From assembly GCA_036505015.1 (NCBI GenBank), contig DASXUC010000124.1:1-25549 (forward strand): a stretch of DNA of 25,549 nucleotides, read 5' to 3'. This DNA is from DASXUC01 sp036505015 (GTDB taxonomy: Bacteria > Sysuimicrobiota > Sysuimicrobiia > Sysuimicrobiales > Kaftiobacteriaceae). The notes under the pieces were generated by a model. That model was not told the origin of the DNA. It ran no database searches and was given only the letters and a program-made list of their open reading frames with translations. This document shows, piece after piece, positions 1 through 7,936 of the stretch (the first letter of the stretch is position 1; every line of letters starts with the position of its first letter). Both the position numbers and the translations under genes were made by a program.

Positions 1-195
1 GACCTGGTCTTTGCGATGACCGGCAGCGGGCCGGCGTTTTCGACGGACGTCCCGGGGATCTTCATGTTCGAGACAACCTTCCGCGGAAACCGCTTCGCCG
101 ACGGGGCCGCGATCGCCATCGTGATGCTGGTGATGATCGCCGTCGTCGTCATCCCGTACCTGGTCTGGAGCACCCGCGAGGAGGCGACCGAGTAG
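1..195 (+). CDS. Sugar ABC transporter permease (MalF/UgpA-like), C-terminal fragment
   Basis: The first 64 codons of the window are an open frame that begins before base 1 and ends at TAG 193-195. The peptide (DLVFAMTGSGPAFSTDVPG..., then a hydrophobic helix AIAIVMLVMIAVVVIPYLVW and a short charged tail) matches the last periplasmic loop and final transmembrane helix of MalF/UgpA-type permeases, where a T-x-G-GP segment precedes the last helix. It would form the inner-membrane channel with the next gene, which starts three bases downstream. The solute-binding protein and probably more of the operon lie upstream, outside the window. Identity rests on this short tail plus the neighbour; the substrate cannot be told. 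Confidence 0.8.
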   Translation, partial: DLVFAMTGSGPAFSTDVPGIFMFETTFRGNRFADGAAIAIVMLVMIAVVVIPYLVWSTREEATE

Positions 196-198
196 CCG

Positions 199-1089
199 AT
201 GGCCCGAACGCTGGCGGCGGCGCCTCCCATGGCGACGACGATCCCCGGCCGGCGCTTCCGACCGGGCCGCGTGCTGATGTATGCGATTCTGATCGTCTTT
301 GCCATCTTGTACCTGATTCCGATTTTCGTGCTCGTGAACAATGGGCTGAAGTCGTTCCGGGAGGTCAGTCTCAGCCACATGTGGGACCTGCCGCACCCGG
401 CGACGCTGGACAGTTTCCGCAAGGCCTTCGTGAATCTCGCTCCGAACCTGCGGAACAGCCTGGTCCTCGTCGTCCCGGTGACGATCCTCGCCGCCTTCCT
501 CGGCTCGGTGAACGGCTACATCCTGGCGAAGTGGCGGTTCCGCGGCGCGAACGTCTTCTTTCCGCTGCTGCTGTTCGGGATGTTCATCCCATACCAGAGC
601 GTGCTGATCCCGCTGGTGCAGTTCCTGCAGTGGTTCGGCCACCTGCTCGGCGTGCAGCTTTATGGATCGATCAACGGGCTGATCCTCGTCCACGTCGTGT
701 ACGGCCTGCCGATCATGACGCTGATCTTCCGGAACTACTACGCCACGGTGCCCACGGAACTCGTCGAATCGGCGCGCATCGATGGCGCGGGCATCCTGGG
801 AACGTACGTGAACATCATGCTGCCGCTGTCGATGCCCGGGTTCGTGGTCGCAATGATCTGGGAAGTGACACAGGTCTGGAACGAGTTCCTGTTCGCCGTG
901 GTGATCACCAGCAACCCGGCCCGCCAGCCGATCCAGGTCGCGCTGCAGAACCTCGCCGGCAGCCAGATCATCGAGTGGAACGTGCAGATGGCCGGCGCCC
1001 TGCTGGCCGCGCTCCCGCCGCTGCTGGTCTACATCTTCCTGGGTCGCTACTTCCTGCGCGGGCTGCTCGCCGGGGCGCTAAAGGGATAA
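199..1089 (+). CDS. Carbohydrate ABC transporter permease, MalG/UgpE family
   Basis: A 296-residue inner-membrane permease, the second half of a heterodimeric sugar importer. About six hydrophobic segments are visible, the first near residues 25-47. The EAA loop that docks on the ATPase lies at about 190-214 (ESARIDGAG followed by IMLPLSMPG), the signature of binding-protein-dependent permeases. The length is normal for MalG-like proteins (about 270-300). The start ATG at 199 lies three bases after the previous stop, with GAGGAGG inside the upstream gene as a rather distant ribosome site; an in-frame ATG at 229 is an alternative. The gene ends two bases from the convergent pnkp stop, with no room for an intergenic terminator. 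Sugar specificity cannot be inferred, and no ATPase or glycosidase gene is in view. Confidence 0.92.
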   Translation: MARTLAAAPPMATTIPGRRFRPGRVLMYAILIVFAILYLIPIFVLVNNGLKSFREVSLSHMWDLPHPATLDSFRKAFVNLAPNLRNSLVLVVPVTILAAFLGSVNGYILAKWRFRGANVFFPLLLFGMFIPYQSVLIPLVQFLQWFGHLLGVQLYGSINGLILVHVVYGLPIMTLIFRNYYATVPTELVESARIDGAGILGTYVNIMLPLSMPGFVVAMIWEVTQVWNEFLFAVVITSNPARQPIQVALQNLAGSQIIEWNVQMAGALLAALPPLLVYIFLGRYFLRGLLAGALKG

Positions 1090-1091
1090 GG

Positions 1092-3638
1092 CTACAGGCG
1101 GGGGTCCACCGGTTCGCTCTCTAAGGCCAGCACGCCCAAGACGCACTCGTGGACCCGGTACAGTGGATCGCCCCGGACGAACCGCTCCAACGCCTCGATC
1201 CCCAGGGCAAACTCACGCATCGCCAGAGAGCGCTTCCGAGCGAGGCCCCTGGCCCTGAGCCGCTCGAGATTGTCAGAAAGCGTGTACTCGGGACCGTAGA
1301 TAATGCGCAGGTACTCGCGCCCGCGCGACTTCAATCCAGGCTGAAGCGGGCCGCGAGGCCCCCTGGCCACGAAAGCCAGCGGCTTGACGACGACCCCCTC
1401 TGCCCCACCGAGCGTCAGATCCTCCCACCAGCGGAAGGCTTCCGCCACGTCGGTTGCGGATCCAACATCCACCTTCCGGTACGTGGTGGGAACAACCACG
1501 CCGCGGCCACCCCCACGGGTCGCATCGGCGGTCGCGAGGCGTTCGGCCATCCGCATGTGCCACTCGTGGTCGCGATCGACGTGCACCGTTCCGGCGGAGG
1601 CCAGCAGGTGAAATGGGGCGAGGCGCAGATCGTCGACCGAGTGGACCGGCCAGACGAAGCGCCGATACGCTTCGCCATAGCGGGCCACGGCTTGCAGCCG
1701 GCTGCGCGTATGGCTCTTCAGGGCCTCGAGAGGCAGGCCGCGTCCTGTGGCAACTTTCAGCGCCGCCGCAGCGTCTGTCAGCGCAACCCGCGCGGCGGTA
1801 CCCACGGCGGCATATTGGTCCTTGAGAAGTTCCTCAGCTTTGGCAGACCACGGCATCAACTCACAGTCCAGACACAGCCAGTCCGTATCGAGTTCCTGCC
1901 AGAGTCCGGCCGCGTCCGCGGCCATCCGGACACGGTCCAGCACGCCGGCTTCCATGACCGCATCAGTAAAGAACGGCCGGCCGGTTCTTGTGAAGCAAAT
2001 CCCGGTGCGGCCGTCAGCCGAGCCGAAGCGGCGCTGGGCGGTGGTCTGGTCGACGCAGACGACCACCACGGCGCGGGAGCCCATGTGCTTCTCCTCGCAC
2101 ACGAGGTGGGAGACTCCCTTGCTCGCGTAGTAGGCGAACGCTTCGCTGGGATGCTCCAGCAGGTCCGGCTTGGACGAAGTTTCGGTCGGCGCCATCGTCG
2201 GCGGCAGGTAGATCAGCCATCGCGGGTCAACTGCGAACCGGCTCATGACCTCTACCGCGGCCCTCGCCTGTTCTTCTCTCAGCGTCACTCTGCCGAGCAG
2301 CCGGGTCTCGATGCTGCGGCGGCCGGTAACGTCAGCGATGTCCAGCAGGGTGCCTGCGGTGCTGACCTGTGGTGCCGGCGTTGTGAGCGGGCGCGCCGGA
2401 TGGTAGTGTTCTCGCGCCGCTGGAACCGACACGAGTTCCCGCTCCGGATAGCGCAGCGCGGTGAGCCGGCCGCCGAACACGCAGCCGGTATCGATGTTGA
2501 TCGTGTTGTTTTCCCACCTCGCTTCAGCCACGGGCGTGTGACCGTAGACCACAAGCGCTGAGCCGCGGTACGCTTCGGCCCAATTGAAGCGCACGGGCAG
2601 ACCGAACTCGTCGGTTTCCCCGGTGGTCTCTCCGAAGAGCGCAAACTCCCGCACCTGCTTCGACGCGCGACCCTGCATTTCGGACGTCATCCCCGCGTGG
2701 GCCACCACGAGCCGGCCCGCGTCGAGAACGTAGTGGCTGACCAGGCCGTCGAGGAAGCGGGCAACTTCGTCCTTGAACTCCGGCGTCTCCGCCGCGAGTT
2801 GGCTCAGAGAGGCTTCAAGCCCGTGGGTTACCTGGACGCGCCGCCCGCGCATAGCCCGCACAAGCTTCACGTCATGGTTGCCCGGAAGGCACAGGGCAGT
2901 TCCGTCGTGGACCATCGACATCACCAGCCGGAGGACGCCCGGAGTGTCAGGTCCCCGATCGACGAGGTCGCCGATGAAAATCGCTCTCCGTCCGGCCGGC
3001 GGCACGACAGACGTTCCCGAGACTGCGTACCCAAGTTTGCCGAGCAGCGCCACTAGTTCGTCGTAGCAGCCGTGAACGTCGCCGACGATGTCGAACGGCC
3101 CACGATCGTCCCGACGGTCGCTCCAGATTCGCTGGCGCTCTACCGTGACGGCATCGACCTGTTCGGGCGCAGTCCACGCGTAAATCGCGTGAAAACCCTC
3201 CTTGGCCAGGGAACGATGGGACCGTCGAAGGTGGTCGGCTTGGCGATCAATTGCCGGTGGGGGGATCCTACGATCCGTGCGCACACGGTTGCGGTCCTTC
3301 AATAGACGGACCGGCAGATCGAAGACGAGGGCGATTGGCAGGCAGTGCTGATCCCGCGCGAGTGTAATCAGCGGCCGCCGCGCTTCCGGCTGGAGATTCG
3401 TGGCATCGACAACGGTCAGGCGCCCCGCCGCCAGCCGCTTGCGGACGATGAAGTGCAGCACCTCGAAGGCATCCGCGGTTGCGCTGAGGTCATTCTCGTC
3501 ATTAGACACGAGTGCGCGACAGAAGTCCGACGAGATTACTTCGGTCGGCTTGAAGTGCCGGGCCGCAAACGTCGACTTGCCGGAGCTCGAGGCGCCGATC
3601 AGGACCACCAGGGACAGCTCAGGAATCTGAATCTTCAC
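1092..3638 (-). CDS. pnkp: Polynucleotide kinase-phosphatase-ligase of bacterial RNA repair (Pnkp)
   Basis: An 848-residue three-domain RNA end-healing and sealing enzyme, close in size and layout to Clostridium thermocellum Pnkp. The kinase domain has P-loop GASSSGKST (residues 15-23, K21 and S22) and D38. The metallophosphatase domain has GDVHG (D187, H189), GDLVDRG (D224), GNHD (N254), H314 in AHAG and H367 in YGHTP. The adenylyltransferase/ligase domain has EEKHMG with nucleophile K517, EGVVVKP (747-753) and the LKSRGREYLRIIYGPEY block near 769-785. Start: GTG at 3638 gives an N-terminus like that of known Pnkp (KIQIPELSLVVLIG) and has GGAGAA upstream; longer in-frame starts only read into the upstream gene. 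It overlaps the nucleotidyltransferase gene by 20 bases. The family acts with Hen1, which is encoded two genes upstream. All catalytic motifs are intact. Confidence 0.96.
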   Translation of the reverse strand: MKIQIPELSLVVLIGASSSGKSTFAARHFKPTEVISSDFCRALVSNDENDLSATADAFEVLHFIVRKRLAAGRLTVVDATNLQPEARRPLITLARDQHCLPIALVFDLPVRLLKDRNRVRTDRRIPPPAIDRQADHLRRSHRSLAKEGFHAIYAWTAPEQVDAVTVERQRIWSDRRDDRGPFDIVGDVHGCYDELVALLGKLGYAVSGTSVVPPAGRRAIFIGDLVDRGPDTPGVLRLVMSMVHDGTALCLPGNHDVKLVRAMRGRRVQVTHGLEASLSQLAAETPEFKDEVARFLDGLVSHYVLDAGRLVVAHAGMTSEMQGRASKQVREFALFGETTGETDEFGLPVRFNWAEAYRGSALVVYGHTPVAEARWENNTINIDTGCVFGGRLTALRYPERELVSVPAAREHYHPARPLTTPAPQVSTAGTLLDIADVTGRRSIETRLLGRVTLREEQARAAVEVMSRFAVDPRWLIYLPPTMAPTETSSKPDLLEHPSEAFAYYASKGVSHLVCEEKHMGSRAVVVVCVDQTTAQRRFGSADGRTGICFTRTGRPFFTDAVMEAGVLDRVRMAADAAGLWQELDTDWLCLDCELMPWSAKAEELLKDQYAAVGTAARVALTDAAAALKVATGRGLPLEALKSHTRSRLQAVARYGEAYRRFVWPVHSVDDLRLAPFHLLASAGTVHVDRDHEWHMRMAERLATADATRGGGRGVVVPTTYRKVDVGSATDVAEAFRWWEDLTLGGAEGVVVKPLAFVARGPRGPLQPGLKSRGREYLRIIYGPEYTLSDNLERLRARGLARKRSLAMREFALGIEALERFVRGDPLYRVHECVLGVLALESEPVDPRL

Positions 3639-5301
3639 GCCGCAGTTCTCCAAGAATGTCTTTCGTGATGTCGGTGAGAAACTCAACATTGCCCTCAATT
3701 TCGGCGATCTCTCGGTCGATGCGCTTGGATCCCCGCCTTCGAGGCGGCCGATATCCCGGGAGGGACTGATGACGAAGGCGCAGGAGCAAGTCGTTGAGGT
3801 CATCCGCGCCCGTTGGCACTTCGGGCAACGCCGAGGCGACAGCCGAGGCGGCCAGCACCTCGCGCAGGCGCAGGTACTCCGCCTCCAGGAATTCAAGGCG
3901 CGCGGGTGGCAGCGCAACATTCTCGTCCTCGGCGATCTTTCGTGCGACGAGGTCATCGAGGTACGTCAGTTTGAACTCCTCATTCAGCCGCAGCAAATTG
4001 GCCTCGATCTCTCCTGTCCTCATTAGGTTGATCCCGGTCAGCAGCACCCGAAAGACATAGAGCAGCAGTTTGACCCGGGGCCCTTTCTTTTCCAACATCC
4101 GCCATTGCGATTCGGCGAAGCCCAGATAATGCCCGGCGTGGCCGCGTGTGACACACCGACGCGCGATCTCCTCTAACTCCGCGTGCTCCCGGCTGCTGCT
4201 TATTCCCAGCGGAGAATAGATCTGCTCCAGCACATACCCGTTGCGCTTCAGAATCATCGCAAAGTACTTCCTGACATCGTGCGTCACGAGCTCGACGCGC
4301 CCGCGCCGTGTCTCCACCGCATCCTCGATTGTTTCCCGCGGCGGAACCAGGCCAAGGACCGCGTCGGCGGGCAGAATGTGCGCCCCGCGCACGTCGTAAT
4401 CGGAATCGCGAGAAGGGAAGCCATAGAGGTGCGCCCCGCTGACTGCGGCAAAGAGCAGCGGATAGGGCTGCCGTCCGTGGACGACGTCGGAGACATCATG
4501 CGGCAGCTCCGGATCTCTGACTTCGGGCCGAACCGGGAGTTCACCGGCTGGCAAGCGGCTCAATCGATCGAGCGCCTGCTGCAGTGCTTCACGGGCGCGC
4601 CGAGATCGGGCTCTGGCGAGACCGGTTTGGAGCTGCTGTTTTGTCTCAGGCGCGGCGAGCCACATCATCACCTGGCGCATCTGCTCCTTCCGCTCCTCCC
4701 AGTGCGCGTTACGGAGCGCTCCGTATAGTGTGAGCTCGTTGTACTCGCTGCTGACAAAGTCAGCCAAGCGCTCAATAGCCGGCGGTGACTGTGAGTTCCG
4801 CCACTCGTCCAGGAAGGGGCCGAGATCGTCCAGCGCCCGACCGAGCGCGGTCAGATACGTGTCGACGTCAAAGGCTCTGCCTCGCGCGCTGTCGGGGGAC
4901 ATCCGCAGGCCATGCCTCCAGAACGCAGCGAAGTATGTCTCAATCGCGTGCTGCTCGGTGACCGGCCACGCCCGCCACTCACCATAATGCAGCTTGCCGA
5001 ACAGCGTCTCGGGCGGAGTATGGCCCACCTCGCCGGATTCCGCCGTCAGCTCGAGCAGCCGAGGCAGGAAATGCTTGAAGTCGTGCGCCTCGCCCCACGT
5101 CGTCAACGCCTTGAAAGCATACTTCTCCAGATCGCGCGCGCTGAGATCGCGCAGCGATTTGCCGGTGATGTCCTTTATGTCGTGCGGCGTCACGCAGCCA
5201 CAGTCGCAGACGCTCATCGGCAGCACCAGGGGATACTGCGCGAACGCCTCGTACAATTCCTCAATCGCCGCTCTCAGCTGCAGAATCTTCGGGCCCTTCA
5301 T
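3619..5301 (-). CDS. Two-part protein: unknown N-terminal domain with CxCxC motif fused to a COG3541-like nucleotidyltransferase
   Basis: A 560-residue protein between hen1 and pnkp, apparently translationally coupled to both (TAATG with hen1, 20-base overlap with pnkp). The C-terminal part from about residue 278 is a nucleotidyltransferase fold: SGAHLYGFPSRDSDYD (288-303) fits the G-S-x-x-x-G...D-x-D core, with D301 and D303 as metal ligands and E337 as likely third acid. This resembles predicted nucleotidyltransferases of the YcgL/COG3541 type, which as I recall often accompany Pnkp/Hen1 genes, usually as a stand-alone protein. The first 250 or so residues look like a different, uncharacterised family: C32-x-C34-x-C36 followed by H40, then a conserved-looking block at 60-83 with KALTTWGEAHDFKHFLPRL. 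An arginine-rich linker (225-262) joins the parts. The substrate is unknown; RNA 3' end addition or nucleotidylation of a protein are both possible. Confidence 0.75.
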   Translation of the reverse strand: MKGPKILQLRAAIEELYEAFAQYPLVLPMSVCDCGCVTPHDIKDITGKSLRDLSARDLEKYAFKALTTWGEAHDFKHFLPRLLELTAESGEVGHTPPETLFGKLHYGEWRAWPVTEQHAIETYFAAFWRHGLRMSPDSARGRAFDVDTYLTALGRALDDLGPFLDEWRNSQSPPAIERLADFVSSEYNELTLYGALRNAHWEERKEQMRQVMMWLAAPETKQQLQTGLARARSRRAREALQQALDRLSRLPAGELPVRPEVRDPELPHDVSDVVHGRQPYPLLFAAVSGAHLYGFPSRDSDYDVRGAHILPADAVLGLVPPRETIEDAVETRRGRVELVTHDVRKYFAMILKRNGYVLEQIYSPLGISSSREHAELEEIARRCVTRGHAGHYLGFAESQWRMLEKKGPRVKLLLYVFRVLLTGINLMRTGEIEANLLRLNEEFKLTYLDDLVARKIAEDENVALPPARLEFLEAEYLRLREVLAASAVASALPEVPTGADDLNDLLLRLRHQSLPGYRPPRRRGSKRIDREIAEIEGNVEFLTDITKDILGELRREDSDS

Positions 5302-6707
5302 TAGTCCGCTCCACGTTTCTTGAGCACGGCCATCTGTGTCGGCGCGCCCAACTGCGGATCTTCAGGACCGACCGGATGGATACTCACAGCATAGTCATGG
5401 CGAGTTCCCACGTCCGACGTCCATTCCCGGAATTGCGCCCGCGTCCACTCAAACCGGTGGTCACGGTGACGGAACTCGCCCGGGGACAGTCCGGGAAAAT
5501 TCGGATTGTACTCGGCATTCGGCGTCGTCAGCACGACCAGGCGAGGACCGGTCTGGGCGAACACGACTTGCTCGAAGGCGGCCAGCCGCCACGGGTCCAA
5601 GTGCTCGATCACCTCCATGGCGACCGCCGCGTCATACCCGGCTAGCCGGCGATCCCGGTAGGACAGTGATCCGTGGAAGAGTGCGATCCGCTCGCGCCGC
5701 GCAGCCGGAAGTGAGTCAATCCGCAGGCGCTCGCGCGCGATTTCAAGCGCCCGGGAAGAGACATCCATGCCCGCTATCCGTTCCAGCGTGCGGTCCTTCA
5801 ACAGTTCGCGAAGCAGACCTCCTGAGCCGCAGCCGAGGTCGATCACACTGCGGACCTCGGCGGTGTGCAGAACCGCCAACACAGCTGCGATGCGCTGCTC
5901 CTGCAGGCTCAGCGGGCGCTCAAGGCGCTCCTCCTCGGCCTCGCGGGCCGTCTCGGCGGCTTCCGGATCAGGCTGATCCTCTTCCACCAGTCGGGCCAGA
6001 GCGAGACGGGCAAGGCTGCGGCGATATTTTAAGTAACGCCGCACAATGAGATCGCGCTCGGGATGTCTGCCGAGCCAGTCACTGCCCCGCCGGAGCAGCT
6101 TCTCGACCTCGTCCTCACCCACCCAGTAGTGCTTCTCATCATCCAGTACGGGAACTAATACGTAGAGATGGGTTAGTAACGTGCTCAGCCGCACCGTTCC
6201 GGTCAACGTGAGCGTGAAGAAATCGCTGTCGCCCCACTCCGGGATCCGTTCGTCGAGTACGTGGGCCTGCGCATCGACGGCGTAGCCCAGTGGTTCGAAC
6301 AGGCGCCGGAGCAGGTCCTCGCCTCTGTTGGAGTACAGCGGCGCAATCCGCACGCGCAGCGGGATCGGCGTTTCTGCCAGTTCCGGTCGTTCCTTGCTCC
6401 GGCCGGTCAGGGCGGTACCGAAGACGCGCAGGATGGCGACGCTCAGAAACGACGAGGCGGCGTACGGACGGTCGTTGACATACTGGCGGATCGAGGCCCC
6501 GGCCGTTCTGCTCCGCCGCGCGCGGACCAGGTCGACCGGGTTGATATCCAGGAGCAGCACGGCGGTGCATCGCTCCGGCATCGCCTCAGGGTAGAAAACG
6601 TACGCGTTCCCAAAAGGCAGCGAGGCAGTGTGGACGTTGGCGGGGTTCTTGTGCAGCAGGTACCCCAGGTCTGTCGCCGGGTTGTAGATCGTCGTGATCG
6701 TGAGCAT
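5301..6707 (-). CDS. hen1: 3' terminal RNA ribose 2'-O-methyltransferase Hen1
   Basis: A 468-residue bacterial Hen1. The N-terminal half (1 to about 240, starting MLTITTIYNPATDLGYLLHK) is the Hen1-specific domain that in this family helps activate the Pnkp ligase. The C-terminal half is a SAM-dependent methyltransferase: VIDLGCGSGG (288-297) binds SAM, MDVSSRALEIA follows, and the metal centre is E365, E368 and H369 in EVIEH plus H417 in RHRDHRFEW, one residue off the C. thermocellum numbering. It methylates the 2'-OH of the 3' terminal nucleotide of a broken RNA before sealing. The start ATG at 6707 matches family N-termini. It is first in the cassette; a TACGAT hexamer lies eight bases upstream. 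Its TAA overlaps the next ATG by one base. Confidence 0.96.
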   Translation of the reverse strand: MLTITTIYNPATDLGYLLHKNPANVHTASLPFGNAYVFYPEAMPERCTAVLLLDINPVDLVRARRSRTAGASIRQYVNDRPYAASSFLSVAILRVFGTALTGRSKERPELAETPIPLRVRIAPLYSNRGEDLLRRLFEPLGYAVDAQAHVLDERIPEWGDSDFFTLTLTGTVRLSTLLTHLYVLVPVLDDEKHYWVGEDEVEKLLRRGSDWLGRHPERDLIVRRYLKYRRSLARLALARLVEEDQPDPEAAETAREAEEERLERPLSLQEQRIAAVLAVLHTAEVRSVIDLGCGSGGLLRELLKDRTLERIAGMDVSSRALEIARERLRIDSLPAARRERIALFHGSLSYRDRRLAGYDAAVAMEVIEHLDPWRLAAFEQVVFAQTGPRLVVLTTPNAEYNPNFPGLSPGEFRHRDHRFEWTRAQFREWTSDVGTRHDYAVSIHPVGPEDPQLGAPTQMAVLKKRGAD

Positions 6708-6715
6708 GTCTTTCT

Positions 6716-6721
6716 ATCGTA
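6716..6721 (-). promoter_or_regulatory. Possible -10 element for the hen1 cassette
   Basis: On the minus strand the hexamer TACGAT (form TANNNT) stands eight bases before the hen1 ATG, which would put the transcript start at or within about two bases of the start codon. No convincing -35 is visible. Only a weak GAAAG lies before the ATG, so a near-leaderless mRNA is possible. The whole hen1-alr divergent gap is only 59 bases. Confidence 0.3.
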
Positions 6722-6766
6722 CCTGACCGTACAGGCGGCGGCGCAGCCCGCGTCAAAATCAGGAGT

Positions 6767-7930
6767 ATGCAGGTCGCACCCGGAGTGGCGATCGATCTCG
6801 CCCGGCGGCGGACATGGGCGGAGGTGGATCTGGACGCCATCGCCGCTAACGTCCGCGCGATCCGCGCGCTGCTGCCCGAATCGTGCCGGTTCATGGCGGT
6901 GGTGAAAGCCGACGGCTACGGCCACGGCATGACCCAGGCGGCAAAGGCGGCGGTGGAGGCCGGCGCGACGTGGCTGGGGGTGGCGACGCTGGACGAGGGA
7001 CTGGTGCTGCGGGTGGCAGGGTTCCGCGAACCGGTCCTGGTTCTGGGCGCGCTGGGATCTGAAGATCTGGTTGCCGCCAGCGTGCCGCGGCCGCCGCTCA
7101 GCGTGACGATCGCGTCGCCTGAGATGATGGAGGCCCTGCTCCAGACTCCCGTTTCCGGCGTACGGGTGCATCTCAAAGTGGACACGGGGATGACCCGTCT
7201 CGGCGTGCTGCCGGAGGACGTTCCGACGATGCTCGACGTGCTGGAGCGAATCCGACCGCGCGTCGAGCTGGAAGGGTGCTGTACACACCTGGCCGCCGCC
7301 GACGATGTCGACCCGTCGTTCACACGGAGACAATTGGAGACATTTGCTCCGGTGGCCGCCGCGGTCCGGAAGCGCTTTCCCGCGGCAGTGATCCACACCG
7401 CCAGCAGCGCCGGGGCGATTGCGTTTCCGGAGTCACGCTACGACATGGTGAGAATCGGTCTGTCCATGTATGGGATCTACCCGGCGCCGCACCTCCAGCC
7501 GGCCGTCGCGCTGCAGCCCGCCATGCGGTTCCTCAGCCGGATCGTGCGCGTCTTGCGCGTGCCGGCCGGCACGCCGGTGAGTTACGGCGCAACGTACCGG
7601 ACGGCCGGTGCCACGACGATCGCCACCGTCGCGTGCGGATACGCGGATGGCTACCCACGTCAGGCGGGCGGCCGGGGTCAGGTGGTCATCAGAGAACGCC
7701 GGTATCCTATCGCCGGCCGCGTGAACATGGATCATCTCATGGTCGACGTTGGCGACGCGGATGTGCGGATGGGGGATGAGGTGGAGCTCTTTGGCACCGC
7801 GGTGAGCGCGGACGACCTTGCGGCCTGGGCCGGCAGCGTCTCCTACCAGATCCTCTGTGCGGTCGGGCCACGCGTGCCGCGAGTGTTCCTGCGCGGCGGG
7901 CAGCCCGTTGATGTGCGGGGGCCCAGGTAA
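6767..7930 (+). CDS. alr: Alanine racemase
   Basis: A 387-residue PLP enzyme interconverting L- and D-alanine for peptidoglycan. Seen: the PLP lysine K48 in VVKADGYGHG, LKVDTGMTRLG (137-146), MVRIGLSMYGIYP (227-239), the catalytic tyrosine region SYGATYRT (Y273), ACGYADGYPR, and the C-terminal beta domain with GRVNMDHLMVDVG. Length is typical. The start at ATG 6767 has AGGAG only one base upstream, an awkwardly short spacing; GTG 6785 is an alternative that would still leave the conserved TWAEVDLDAI intact. It is divergent from hen1, and pheA follows six bases after its stop. Confidence 0.95.
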   Translation: MQVAPGVAIDLARRRTWAEVDLDAIAANVRAIRALLPESCRFMAVVKADGYGHGMTQAAKAAVEAGATWLGVATLDEGLVLRVAGFREPVLVLGALGSEDLVAASVPRPPLSVTIASPEMMEALLQTPVSGVRVHLKVDTGMTRLGVLPEDVPTMLDVLERIRPRVELEGCCTHLAAADDVDPSFTRRQLETFAPVAAAVRKRFPAAVIHTASSAGAIAFPESRYDMVRIGLSMYGIYPAPHLQPAVALQPAMRFLSRIVRVLRVPAGTPVSYGATYRTAGATTIATVACGYADGYPRQAGGRGQVVIRERRYPIAGRVNMDHLMVDVGDADVRMGDEVELFGTAVSADDLAAWAGSVSYQILCAVGPRVPRVFLRGGQPVDVRGPR

Positions 7931-7936
7931 GCAGCC

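Noticed and set aside
1149..2561. A 470-codon open frame on the plus strand inside pnkp
   Set aside because: It is antisense to the conserved phosphatase and ligase motifs and has the composition of a high-GC shadow frame.
1092..3956. A longer 954-residue version of Pnkp starting at 3956
   Set aside because: The extra 106 residues are the upstream nucleotidyltransferase gene read in another frame and lack family similarity; GTG 3638 gives the conserved Pnkp N-terminus.
6708..6766. A clear promoter for alr
   Set aside because: TATCGT at 6715-6720 could be a -10, but no -35 lies at a workable distance and the spacing to the start is unremarkable; not supported well enough.
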